Shown here one piece after another: positions 17,232 to 30,142 of a stretch of DNA of 64,000 nt. This stretch comes from Allodiplogaster sudhausi. Its lineage: Eukaryota > Nematoda > Chromadorea > Rhabditida > Diplogasteridae. Every line of letters begins with the position of its first letter. The first letter of the stretch is position 1. Position numbers and translations under genes: made by a program. The stretch lies in the NCBI GenBank assembly GCA_945643635.1, contig CALZFC010000042.1, positions 847,501-911,500 of the forward strand, written 5' to 3'. The notes beneath the pieces were generated by a model, which worked only from the letters and a program-made list of their open reading frames with translations, was not told the origin of the DNA and did no database searches.

Positions 17232-18051
17232 GTCGTGTCCTATTCGATAAAGTTCTTTATCTTACGGTAGTTTGAACGGGACACTGGTGAGGGGGTAATC
17301 TGGGTTATATGGGAAGGACGACCATATAACTATATTGCAATGGGGATCCTTAATCATAAGAACTTAAATTATGTAATGCAGTATATTCTTCTGTGGGCAG
17401 AGCGATTTGCTTTGGATTTTAAAGTGAATGGCAGAAGTCCAATCTCCTGCATTCGAGGTCATTCGACTACCGAAGCTAACATCAATTCTGCATGGCACTA
17501 CGTGACTGTGAGATCTCTGTAGAAGAGGTTTAAATGGGACTAGATAAATGGCGATGCTAGTCTCATATTGTGGGCACTTTTTGTATACCTTATGTTTTCA
17601 CTAGTACTTTTCGTCTCTTCGTCCATTCCAAGTTGTCCAGCATCCCCATCGCTATGGACATTGAATATATCTTGAGAAATCGAAATTATTGTTAAATATT
17701 TATTAAGACGTAGAGGTTACCTAGGTAATTTGTTCAATACAAACGCCGATTATAACTAGACCAATAAATAATTAAAATAAGAAGTCAAGATTGCGATTTC
17801 AGTAAACATATAACAAAATAGCAAGCAACTATGTACATAACGAATGACGATTAATTTAACAATTAAAATGTAAAAAAAACATAGTAATAAGAGGAATACA
17901 TGTTCAAAGAATTTAAACATATATGCGTTTGGAATAAAAATAGAATGCAGGGGGATTCTATTTCTGTTTCGAAACCAGATACATAGTGTGTACGTTTAAA
18001 TTCTGCGGGTGGGAAGATTTAGATTTAAAAGAGAAACTATGCATTTGATCT
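17232..18051. other. Intergenic region
   Basis: A/T-rich; contains only short spurious ORFs. It lies upstream (in window coordinates) of the 3' end of the minus-strand gene that follows. No RNA gene or element recognised. Confidence 0.5.
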
Positions 18052-19227
18052 CTACGGCATGTGTCCTTCGTACATATCAGAGAATGCAACGAATGCATTG
18101 AAGCCATGCGCCTTCGACTCGGAGAGCGTCGCCTTCTGCTGCTCACTCAGTAGATGGTAACAAGAGGCACGAGCCGCTTCCTCCAACCTTGGGTGCGCAC
18201 TCCCCCAGAATGCCTAGATCATTGCGACAATGCTATTATTAAAACGGGACTTTTTACAATATTTACTTGTCTCTTAACTTATCTTATAACTTAAGTGTTG
18301 TTAACTTGTATCAAACTTATAGTCAAGCCGGTAATTGAAGTAGGAAATGTACCGTATAGACTGTGCTGCCGAAGACGATGATGATTCGTCCATTCTGATT
18401 CGAGGCAACCTGGGGGGTGGCGGAAGCCGAAGCAGCTGCGTCTCAGAGCACGATCCGCCTTGATAGTGGCCATCTCTCCGCTGGACGCGACGATTAACAA
18501 CGTCTTCGACTCCTCCAAGACGGCGCTGCTTCGGTAAACGGCACTCGTGAAGAGCTTGGTAGGCTCGAGGGGGGAAGCATAAAGAAGGCGCCATTCCATC
18601 CCCGACGGCTCGGGAAGCTTGACGGGACTCTCGCTCCAAGAGCCAGTAGAGTTCAGGCGGAAGAGTCTTCCGGCATCGAGGTAGGCGCGGCGTCCGAGTG
18701 CCTGAGCTGCCTCTCGCTCCGACTGGCAGTCACTGGCATACAGGGCTTCTTGATCTAGTGGCACGTCCATGATGACAGAGCGAGTCGCTACGATTCCATT
18801 GTCACGGCCAACACGGTAACAATGCATCTTCTTGCGTATGCCGATCCGGCCAGTCTGCCAGCGCTCGTGAGTGAGGAGGCAGAAGTGGTCCGGATTGGCA
18901 GGCGAGGGAGAGATTAGGGCGAGAGAGATTTCGAGAAGGAAGTTGAAGCCAGGCCACTGGATGCTGCTCACGGCGGAGAAGGAGACGTCTTCATCAAAGA
19001 GTGGAGACGACGATGCGTAGCGCATGATAACGACTGTGCTGCACTCGTAGACGACAGGGATGAAGAGGACCGAGGAAGTCGCGAAGACCGCCGTCTGTGT
19101 AACGCTCGAACACGTACTGCTGCTCGAAGATGACGGCAGCACGCATGTAGCATGGAAGCTGAAGGAGAGAGAGAGAAGGAGAACGAGAGAGCGAGAGAGA
19201 ACGAGAGAGAGAGAATGAGAGAGAGAG

Positions 19228-19264
<37 letters not shown>

Positions 19265-19636
19265 ACACATTCGAAAAAAAAGATGCCAAACTAAGGTGAA
19301 GGTTGTGATGTACATACATACGTAGGGTTTGGCATTACAGAGTGCATATCTGTGATATCGTTACCCCAAAATCTGTGATAACTCATACCTCGTCGATTCA
19401 GATGACGTCATCGATTCTGCCGCCGTGATGTAGCATTGAGCGCCAATGTTGAGCGCACCGGCCACGAGAGGTGCGCGTGTCTCCGCAAGGAGAAGGCGGC
19501 GGGCGCTCACGGAGAAACTGTCGTCGCATTCGCAGACGGGAGCCGGACTCAGCCATAGGATAGCCTTGTCGGAGACGGCCAGCAGATGGTCAACACGGGC
19601 AAAGTCACCGAGTGGAAGAAGAGAACGAAGAGACAT
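18052..19636 (-). CDS. Unrecognised soluble protein, possibly beta-propeller-like
   Basis: Exons on the minus strand: 19636-19389, 19158-18353, 18213-18052 (stop TAG). The first begins MSLRSLLPLGDFARVDHLLA; the long second exon has alternating hydrophobic strands (FATSSVLFIPVVYECSTVVI, ESKTLLIVASSGEMATIKAD) that suggest beta-structure; the last ends DMYEGHMP. No family was recognised. Within exon 2 the reading frame that is open to about 18450 differs from the one (GRIIIVFGSTVYT) that joins the last exon; a run of six G (18412-18417, plus strand) lies between and one base fewer there would fuse the frames. The gene is divergent from VPS39, sharing a 0.6-kb upstream region. Confidence 0.6.
19161..19262. 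repeat. (GA)n microsatellite in intron
   Basis: GA run on the plus strand, so a polypyrimidine CT tract on the sense strand of the minus gene, directly before its CTTCAG acceptor. Confidence 0.92.
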
Positions 19637-20222
19637 GGTGAAGGAGACAATGAACGAGTCTGGCAAGATTCATATGCATTTAAATTATGTGGTTCTTTCA
19701 ATACACACACGCCATGAAATAAAGCGAAAAGCTAGCAGAGAATTCGAATAACAGTCTACAGTCGACAGAGAGAACGGTTGCTGGATAACTCATGAGCGTG
19801 GAAATAGGTCGACTTGATGTTGTGTCAAAGGAAAGCTAAACATGCAAAAATAAGAGTAAATTAGGTTGGCTTATGTTCACAATTAAAGAGCTGCTAATTA
19901 CGTGACTAATTAGGACTCATTCCATAGTAACTGAACGCCGTAAATATTTTACTTGCCCTAATTGAGCACCTATCAACCAATATACCCGAAGTACTGTATT
20001 TATAATCTTCTACCGACAATTGCATACCTTGCCGGTCTCGGTTTTTTTATTCTATTTATTTCGTTTCACATGTTCTTTTTTTTTTTATGAGTCATGATTC
20101 TGTCATTCTGCTTCATGTTTTGAGTGCGCGCTCCTAAATATTGTAATCATTGGTGTACAGTTACATGTTTTCCAATTTTACGAACACGCATTTTTAACTT
20201 CAAAAATTGAAGGTCACATGCA
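19637..20222. other. Shared upstream region of two divergent genes
   Basis: A/T-rich, without coding support. It presumably holds promoter elements for the minus-strand gene and for VPS39; no motif could be named. Confidence 0.45.
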
Positions 20223-23200
20223 ATGTACGAGATCTACCAAACGCACGAGGTCGCCTTTAAATTGCCCATTGAAATCGTCAATCTTGAACATCACGGTCAG
20301 CTTCTTTTTCTATGTTTTCGCTTCTTCTTTCCTACTTTATGGTTCTTCTTTTGGTATTTGTTGTAGTTTTTTTGTTAAACGAACCCTCACAAATCTGAAT
20401 TTTCACTTACAGCCGCCGGCTTTCGGCTGTTCATAAGTGGAAAGTCGTCATGCGATCTTTTAGTGTACGTACCCAGTCGATCCGGTCAGTTTCTTTTTAT
20501 CTGCGGATTTCACTGCTGCTATAAGCCCACGCGTATATCTCTAAAATCAAATTAAAATGGAGCCTACACATATTTAATGTGAGCATCGGCTAGAGGCCAA
20601 GTCAGTCTAGGTCCAAAGAGGCCGTACGAAGTGGGCCCGGTGCTGAAGCGAGTGACCCACGCACCAGTGCGTGCTCTTCGTGCCATTGAAGAGACCGAGC
20701 AGCTGCTCCTCCTTACCGATAAGGCATGCATTTACAACGTATCAAAATGTTAATTGTCTGTTGTCCGTCGGAATCGTAGAAATTATTCGTAATTAGAAAT
20801 ATACGCAGTTGTGATTTTTGAATGAATTAATCTCTTTCGATCTCTAGGTTCTCTCCCTTCATTCACTGTCTCCTCCGTGCCCAATGAAGGAAGTCGTCCC
20901 TTGCAAGACTTTCATCAGCGTCTTTGCCGTTCACATCGATGAGGTGTGTTGGAAATTTCCTATCATTACTGACGATTCTTTATTGAAATCTGGGTTTCTT
21001 TTTTCGATTTCTCCTCTGACCGATGCTAAATTTGATCTCTCCTTCATATTTAGAAGCTGAAGAAGCTACACGTTGTCGTGGTGTCAAAGCGTAAGTTTAC
21101 CATCTATCGCAAGGACGACACTTTTGTTGAGGTGACTATATATATATATATGGAAGAGAATATATTTATATCAATATCTATATATGGAATATATATATAT
21201 ATCAATATCTTGATTAAAAATTTGATAGAGCTTGTAATTATTGACTAATATAAGTTTTATCCGCTGTCCTATATACTGTGATGTTTGAGTATACATTGCA
21301 AGTGGATGTAATTAGCAGAGAGCATGGCAAGTAGCAAAGCTTTGTCTTCAAATATGGATTGACAATTCTCAGGCGTCCTGTGAGCTGCCTCTCGCTGCCG
21401 ACAACCCCTCTCATCTGAAGTGGTGCGGCAGCAGCATCTGCTACGCTCTCCGCGACTCGTATCACATCCTGCGGCTGAGGCAGAGTGATGATGGCTTGGT
21501 GCAATGAATATTTAGTTCTTCTTGTTCATTTACAATTCTCACAATCAGAAACAATACAATACCTTTAAAACAGAACTGTTTTAAACATATAAAAAGGATG
21601 CGCATATTCAGAGCTGGACTGGCGAGAATCGTCGCCTCTTCACGGTCGGCGAAGTGCCGTGCATCATTGACGCTCTCGACCGTGGATTGGCCGGATTCGC
21701 GCGCGGAGAGGTCATGGCCATGATACCGACAAGGTATTTTTTCTATTTATTTTATTGTTGTTTTATATGTAATACTTACGGTGAATCAGCTCAGTACATT
21801 GGGCGGTTTTAGCAGTGATTGGCAATAAGCTCAGCGTTGTTATAAAATATAGAGTGGGAATATAATCATATCAAGTTTGTGAAGCTCCGTTTAGAGGAGA
21901 CGAGGAACGAAGCAAATCGCCTTCCAATCCAGTCACCCAACTGAGACACGACGTCAAATTCACGGAACACATCATCGCACCAGGTTGGAGAGTAACTAAG
22001 CCGAATATTGTGAGCAATTTCTAACAGTATGCTATAAAACCATGGAAGAAAGGAGATGAATTGAATAAAATCGAAAGAGAAGAAGATTAGATAAGATTGT
22101 AATTGTATTTAAATGATTTATCATTGTTCAGCTTATGACTCTCCTTACATGATCGCCTTGCTGCCACGTGGTCGTGTTGAAGTTTGTATCATTTAAAAAT
22201 TAAAATCTCTCATTTCCCTTTTTTGATAAAATTTTTTGTTTAAAGAAACTGATTTTTTTTTAGTTTGCTCTATAAATAACAAGAACGAGGACTGCTATAT
22301 TTCTAGGTCCGCTCTATTACACCGCCGTGTATTCTGATTCAGAGCATTTCTGCTCTCAACAAGGCCGTCCATATTAGCATCGGTGGGCCGTAAGTTGCTC
22401 CCATTCCTGTTTTGATATATCGATTGGTTCTTTTTTTTAGTCTTTGTGGATAAGTATTGCGGATTTTTTATCAAACTGAAATTTACTTGCTCTGTTATAG
22501 TAATTAAAAAAAAACATTGTAGTGGCCAACTTTTCGTAGCGTCTACGAGTGATATCTGGCAGTTGGAAGCTTATTCGAATTTGCGGAAGAACATCTCCGT
22601 GATGATGCAAGAAAAGCAATTTGACCTCGCCATTCAGCTTACGGTGGGTTCTCCTCTCTCTCTATATTTTCTGTCAACTAACTAGGATTGGTAGGAACAC
22701 GAGACATTTTCATGTTGAAAGAGAAACAAAACATTTTGACATACCCCTTCTAGATTTGTCTATGCAATGAATTCATACTTTATTCTGCTACATCTTTCTT
22801 AATGTTCAGGGAACAATGATGAAGGACTTCCCCGAAGAGCAGAAGGTGGAGATAAAGAGGCAAGCTGCGATTAACTTCTTCAACCAGCGCAAGTTTGAGG
22901 AAGCTTTCGCGCTGCACACGGAGATCAAATCTAGTCAGTTCAATGCAGATTAAACAACAAAAAAGCTTTTACGCGACATTTTTCTAGAAATTAATTTTCA
23001 TTTTCATTTAAGAAAATATGGATAGAATGCCCTAAATAGATTAAGCTATTCTTAATTTTATCTTTTTTGTTTAGGCGTAATCGAAGTTCTCCAGCTCTTT
23101 CCCGAGTTTCTGCCTGCCAAATTCCGCAGTCAGGCCGAGTCTTCCTTTGACTTTGCTGAGAATGAAAAGAAGCGAGCGATGCTGGCGCTAGGAAGTTATC

Positions 23201-25195
23201 TTGCTGAGGTAAAGATAAATATGCATTTGTCAATTTCTTTTCTCCTAATTGACATTTTCCCTGTAAAGAAATATGATTTACCTTCTGAATATCAAAAAAA
23301 AAATCATCCACACGTTTCCCTGCTAAATTTGTCAATGTTCCACTTCTGATGGAGACAAATTGGAAATGTTTTAAGGTACGAACCGAACTGGCCCAAGACC
23401 TTCTGCTCTATCAAAGAAGCCAGCAGAGTCGGAGCTCGTCTCCAACGCCCTTGACGAAGGAGCGAGAAGAACTGCGAATCACCACTCCGAAACAGGCGGA
23501 ACTGGCCAAGAATCAACTACAAGTTGTCGATACAACCCTCCTTCAGTGTTACCTCAAGGTAGTCTATTAAAAAGAGAAAATACTAATCAGTCCAGGTAAA
23601 TTTTACATTGTTGAAAAAATTGAAGTGATGTGAAGAGTATAAAAAACATCAGCTTTATTGTTTAAATATTTTGATTTATTTTGTGGTATTGCGCAAACAG
23701 ATCATAAAATTTGGTTTCGTATTGAAAAGTTAGCCAAATAATTATTTAGACGAAGCCCATGCTGGTTGATTCTTTGCTGCGCCTGTCGAATAACGCGTGT
23801 TCCTTTGACGATGCGGAAGCAATGCTCAAGAAGGATGGACAGACGAAGAGTCTCTTCGTACTCTACGAGACAAGGAAGAGACATCGGCTTGGTAGGGATA
23901 CTATAGCCACTTTTCTGGCTTTGTATGGATATTGTAGTTTGATTTGAAGTTGTTGGCATGGTATGGAAAATATATAGTTTGTTAGATAGAGCTCTCCTTG
24001 GGATTTATAAAGGGCTGATGCTGGTATTATTGAAGGTAAATGATTTAAAGCCTATCATCTAAATAGAAAAATAACGATATGGTTGCTCCCTTGCAGCCCT
24101 TGACCTGCTCCGAAGCGAGTCTTCCAGAATGCCCCCTGACCACTTCTTCGAGGGAATCGACCGCACCGTGGAGTACCTGCAGACACTCGGCAACTCCCAT
24201 CTCGATCTCATCTTTGAGCACGCCAAATGGGTGCTGCAGAAGAACGCCAAGGAGGGCATCGCGGTTAGCCAAGTCATTTCTATCTCCTTCTCGCTCTTAC
24301 ACTCTCTCTTTTCGCTCTCCCTTTCTCTTTTCTCTCTCGCTCTCTCTCTTCGCTCTCTCTTCTCTCACTCTCTCTCTCTCTTCGCTCTCTCTTCTCTCTC
24401 TCTTCTCTCTCACTCTCTCGCTCTCGCTCTCTCTCTCTCTCTCTTCGTTCTCTCTTGTCGATTCCTCCGAGAAATTGCTTAAACGCATGGAAATTAAGGA
24501 TCGGTAACCATTTGCTGGATAGTAGGAATGTAAACGTTCAAAGCTATTTTCCCTCAAGAATGACTTGAAGTATCCTAGATGTATATCTTTTTGTTTACTA
24601 TTTGTTGAGAGTCCTTTCTTCCTTGAGATCTTTACGGGTGACGAGAGCGAGTTGGCAAAGAATTTGAACCGCGATGCAGTTCTCAAATTTCTTCTTCGTG
24701 AGTGTGTCGAGGATGTGATTCCATATTTGGTAAGGGTTTTATCCACTTTACATTAATATTTCTCGAGTTATTGCACTGGCCTGTCCTTTAATTAAATTTT
24801 TGTCTAATTTTACTAAATATAACGCTGTGAATTTGAACGGAAGGAGCGGCAAGAAAACAGCCATTTTTAAAGGAGCACGTCATCTACGAATGGGAGGACA
24901 AAACTCCTCAGCTGCACGAGACACTCGCTGATCAGTACGTTCGAATGGTGAAGAAGCTTCTCTCTGATTACGTGCATATCTTCAATGATGGTAAGTACTG
25001 TAGTTTATTATTGTCCGTAAACACTGGATTTTTTTGTAATGAAATATTTTTTAAAGAGGAGAACATGATCCGCGCGGGCCACGAAGAAGGCGAACTCGGC
25101 GTGTTCAGGCAGAAACTGCTGCGCTTCCTCGAGTCATCTCTCTCCTACAGCCCCAACACAATACTCGTGCAGCTCAACCACTATGGTTCTACTCT

Positions 25196-25247
<52 letters not shown>

Positions 25248-26804
25248 TCTCTCTCTCTGCCTCTGTCTCTCTCTCTGTGTCTCTCGCTCTCTCTCTGTCT
25301 CTCTCTCTCTATCTGTCTCTCTCTCTCTGTCTCTCTCTCTGACCCTTGATTGGTGATATCTCATCGCCTCCCCTTGCAGCCTTCAGTGAAGAGCGCGCGC
25401 TGATCCTGGGTCGTCTGAAGAAGCACAACGAAGCGCTTGCCATCTTCACAGGAATTCTACACGACGTGGACGCGGCGGAGAGATACTGCGCCAGGCACTA
25501 CAACCCAGTCAACGAGGAAGACTCACAGGTGGCTTTAGCTATTATATTTATATTAGTATTCTTTTGTTCTTATCAGATTAATGTTTAATATACATCAATT
25601 CTAAATGATTTATGTTCTCCCTTGATTCATCAACTGTGAATAATAATTAGCAAATTGTCAATATTAACAAAATGTCTTGTAAGTCGGTTTTATATAAACT
25701 CATTTTCATGTATATAAAAATGGAAATGTCTTGGACCGTTCAAATTGCAGGTTTATCTTCTGCTGGTGCGCGCCCTGGTGTCCCCTTCGAGTGACCCGGA
25801 GGGGGCCGCGGGCTTCCTTGACTCGGGCCTCAAGCTGCCGCCGCCTTCTCCGAATGTCCCGATGGCTATTCGCGTACTCGGAAAGCATGCTGATAAAATG
25901 GATGCGAGTTAGTAAAAAATAATTACCAAATATATTTACTAGGGGCTCTGTATCAGTGGGTTTTTTGTTAGTTAATTATATTTATTCCTTTTTTTTTTTG
26001 TAAATATATGTTTCAATTTGTTTAAAGAAGAACAAGAAGATAGGTGATCTATGGTTCAGTAGCCGCCCTCGAACTGATCCCCGACGACGCGCCCCTCTGT
26101 AATCTCTCAGCCGCCCTCTGCGCCCTTGTCCAAGCCGCCGCCGACCAGGCTACTTCTGTTAGTTACCACTCTTTTTATTACTCTGCGCCATCTATGTAGT
26201 CTAGTCAATAGTTTAAAAACAAATTCATAAATATGTTTTATGTGTTTATGAAAAGGATAAAAAAATTCTAGACCGTGAAATGGTCTTTCGGATTCCTTTT
26301 TACCTGAAATATCTGGTTTAGACAAGAATACGACGAGCGATAAGCGAAAGTGCTCGGATAAAGACAGCGCGCAATCTCAGAGAAGTTTGTATTTTGCTTC
26401 TTTTAATGCTTTATTTTCGTTTTGTGAAACCTATTTCTTTATTTTGTTTGTGCCAAATTTATAGAATTCTGTCGATTTATGAAACGTTACTTCCTAGGTG
26501 AACAAGAGACGTGTTCGACTATCGGAGAACAGTCAATGCACGTACTGCAAGAAGAAGATTGGAACAAGGCGAGTACTTACATCTTTTGTTTCTTCCTTTT
26601 TTCCAAAAAAATATATTCAAAAATTGTTGTTCCAGGTTTAATTTTTTCGTTCTTTGACTGAACACGATTTTTGAGGCAACCTGCATTTTATGTTTCTCAA
26701 TTCTTTTTTCTTCCAGTGCTTTCGTCCGATTCCCATTGAACGGCGAGCTTCATCATGTCTATTGCTTCGAGAAGCAGTATCCCAAGACGATTGCTGACCG
26801 CTAG
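20223..26804 (+). CDS. vps-39: VPS39/Vam6, HOPS complex subunit
   Basis: Twenty-five exons give 929 aa with all phases consistent: 20223-20295, 20413-20484, ~20584-20738, 20848-20943, 21054-21131, 21373-21498, 21612-21733, 21895-21983, 22132-22181, 22307-22389, 22523-22643, 22810-22933, 23075-23208, 23376-23558, 23750-23891, 24097-24263, 24628-24729, 24873-24990, 25057-25185, 25380-25528, 25751-25907, 26060-26157, 26322-26384, 26498-26568, 26717-26804. Start MYEIYQTHEVAFKLPIEIV matches the family N-terminus. An N-terminal CNH/beta-propeller is followed by the clathrin-repeat region (VVDTTLLQCYL, RTVEYLQTLGNSHLDLIFEH, EEGELGVFRQKLLRFLE) and a C-terminal zinc-binding tail with C891xxC894 and HH913-914/C917. 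VPS39 tethers late endosomes and lysosomes through Rab7. The exon 24/25 intron uses a GC donor. Only the start of exon 3 is ambiguous. Confidence 0.96.
24290..24465. repeat. (CT)n/TCTCGCTC tract in intron
   Basis: CT-rich tract with interspersed CTCGCTCT and TCTTCGCTC words, in the VPS39 intron after exon 16. Confidence 0.92.
25189..25346. repeat. (CT)n microsatellite in intron
   Basis: Long CT run with TGTCTCT variants in the VPS39 intron before exon 20; occupies most of the intron. Confidence 0.95.
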
Positions 26805-28580
26805 TTATGATTACTGTAAGAATTGAAGACTCAAGATTACGGTATCATTGATAAGCACAAGATGTTTCACAGACTATTCTTTCTCACTTATCATTTTATT
26901 ACCCTCCTCAATTCTTCATTCCATTGCACCCGGTTTATTAATTGAAACGCTGTTTTCATTCCTATCGCTCTCAGGCGGCTCCAATGCTACAGTTGATAGC
27001 AGAGAAATTTTTAACTGAGATTCCGAAATGCCCTAGCTTGTAAAGTCTTCTAGTTATGCTCTAGACTAATACTTTATATTCTGTAGAAGAACTGTTAGCC
27101 CAAAAGTTATTTCCTGATTGCGGAATATAATAATGCTGCTTTTCATAAATTAACAAAAATTCATTGCATTTGCTTTATTATTGCGCAATCAGCTATTTCT
27201 ATGTACATACGCATGCCTTGAAACAAGTGTGGTTGCTTACATTGGACTGTGATATTTGTCTAAAATGATTCACTAGACTTCTACGTTCTGCCTACATAAA
27301 ATAATATTATTTTAATTGATTTCAACTACAAACGAAGGAATCCGTGATAATTGGAGGCGGGGCTAATCTGGCACAAATAGATAGGGTCGCCAGATTGTGC
27401 GATCATTTGTAGTGTTCTAATGGCAGAATAGTCCTTTTTTATGCTCGATGAGCAAGGTCATCGTTTAATACCATCATCTGTAATATGCACGCAGTTGACA
27501 GACAAACGCTTGAAAAGACACAAACACCCACTAGTATTCACCGATATTGAAGTAAAGAAATCTATCGAGACTCAACGTTTTCCTAACGGATGCATGTGAC
27601 ACTGTTCAAATTTGGTGTGATAACCAACAGCTGGAACGGCTCTTGTCAAATGAGCAAATATTTCTGATAACAGCATAACACGAGGTAATGAAATTAGGAG
27701 AGGGACATGACAGGAAATGATGAGCCCGTGCTCGACTAGAACAATGGCATCAATAAAAGCTTCCGTACCATTCTCACCCTCCATGGAGTACACTGGTGAC
27801 TAGACAAAGGAACAAAGTAGAGATGGCATATTCGGTTCTCTCCCACTCTCTCTCTCTCTCTCTCTCTCCCACTCTCTCTCTCTCTCCCACTCTCTTTCTC
27901 TCTCTCTCTCTCTCCCTCTCTCTCTTTCAGTCTGTTTCCCTATCACTCCCTTTCCGCTCTCTCAGACTTTATTCTCTTACCGTCTTACTCTCATTCAAAA
28001 TCCCTCCCCTTGATATTCTGGATATGATAAAATGGTTCCGACTAGTGGGAATCCAGACAAAAAGTAGAAAGCGGGTGATGTTGTTTTGTTATCTTTCTCC
28101 TTTCACTCCTTCATTGCCAAAGGTTGGTGATCCCTTTATCTCTATCACCCCCTCGCTCCTTATCTCTCTCTCTCTCCCTCTCTCTCTCTCCCTCTCTCTC
28201 TATCTCGACCCCTCTTTCTCCCTCTCCACATATTGTTTGCACGGCAGCCTTTGCGATAACAGAAAGTGCGTCCGAAAATTTGATTCCTCTTCGGAAGTCA
28301 ACCTGGCGCTTTTGATCTCTGCTTCAAAATGAAGACTCGCATAGTTACGAGAGGAAATTAATTGGTTCTTGAAACTTTTAAAATACTAAAAGTCGTACTT
28401 GAAATTTTATTTTAACATTTGAAAAATATTTTCAAATAGTTAAACATTTTATTAAACAGCTGGAAATTTCTTTCTATTATTAAAATCTTGATTTTTTTTT
28501 TTAATTACCATGTTCGGTGATACATTACTTGTCCCTTCGGTTTTTTTAAGAACTACCACAATGTGAATGTATTCGGCAGG

Positions 28581-28611
<31 letters not shown>

Positions 28612-28711
28612 GAAAGAGAATAGAGAAGAAAAAAATCTATTATCACCTTTTTTGATGATTTATTATTATTGTAGTTGGTGTTTTGTTACCATTTAACATT
28701 TGGTAATTAGG
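26805..28711. other. Intergenic region with CT tracts
   Basis: No supported gene. It contains the VPS39 3' UTR and the upstream region of the Spinster gene. CT tracts occur at about 27840-27930 and 28165-28230 and a GA tract at 28580-28607. ORFs here are Ser/Leu shadows of the CT tracts. Confidence 0.5.
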
Positions 28712-30045
28712 ATGCTGGAATCTGCTTCATCTTCGGAGGAGGGCAGCACGATTCAACTGAGCAATAGCATCAAAGCGGCCGAGGAGCAAGAGTATGGCAC
28801 CAATGAGGTCTGGCAAGGGAAAACTGTTTTAACCCTCGCGTTTTAATATAAAATTTCATGAACTAGTACCTAATTTTGTAAGTTGACGGCACAGGAAACA
28901 TTCCTCTATAAAAACATGCACTTGTGGTCCCGCCTCAAGTGGCAAATGAATAGCGCCCGTTAAAGGATCACGAAACTTACTCGGCCTAATCTACATATTT
29001 GAATGTTCCTGGTTAGTCGCATTCCGCTCAATCACATGCTCTCTCGTCCTTCTGTCTGGCAAGAAGGAATGGCTCCTTTAAGCAGATTAAACGTTCGTGA
29101 TGAACAGCTGATTTCTCAGAGTAGCTGCGCTCATCTCGCAGAGGGAGAGAAAGGGCCAGAGACGGGCGCAGCTTCCTCTTATCCCCTTTGGCGACGCGTC
29201 GTCGGTGTTCTCCTTCTCACCCTCTTCAGCATCTTTGCTCTCCTCGATCGCTTCTCCACTGCTGGTAGGAATCTTCTTTCTCTTCTACGACTAATTACTC
29301 TCGTGTGACCATGCCTTCGTAAGTTGCTGCACCCCTTCAGGAGTCCTTCCAAGCATCCAAGAATTCTACGACATCTCCAACACCGAAGCTGGCTCCATTC
29401 AAACCATCTACATTATTGTCTACATTGTAGCGATCGGTGTGGTTGGTGCGTATTCATTACGTATTTGCATATCGGATATTTATTTACTTATTTATTGATT
29501 TAATTTTTTAAATAATCCATTTCTTAAAAAAAATTGTTTGACATCTCAAAAAGATTGAAGATGAGCAGGTGCATTTGGCGATCGCTATGACAAGAAGCTG
29601 ATGCTGTTAGTGTGTGGAGTCGTCTGGACCATCATCATTGTCGCTTCTTCTCTGGTTCCGAGCAACGTCAGGCATACACTTTTACTCTTTCTCTCATACT
29701 ATTTCTCTCTTCTCTTTCTCTCTCTAATTCTTGAGATGTTCTGGCTGTTCGTGACTCTGCGTGCTCTGACTGCGATTGGCCTCGCAACGAGTTCTTGCTT
29801 CGGCGCCACAATGATCGCCGAGTATTTCGACGGTTTTTTTTTATTTTAGAACCATTTTTTTCAGTTTTATTTGTTATACATATGAATTACGAAAAATTAA
29901 ATGTAAGATAAAAAAATTTAATACATGCTTAATTTTTAATTCTTTGCAGGCGCCGCCCGAGAGTATGCTCTCATGTTCTTCTTCATGTCGCTCTCCATTG
30001 GCGCGTCAGTTTCTCTTTCTCTCGCCACAATTCACACACACACAC

Positions 30046-30078
<33 letters not shown>

Positions 30079-30106
30079 GCCTCCATCTCTCTCTCTCTCG
30101 ATCTCG

Positions 30107-30142
<36 letters not shown>

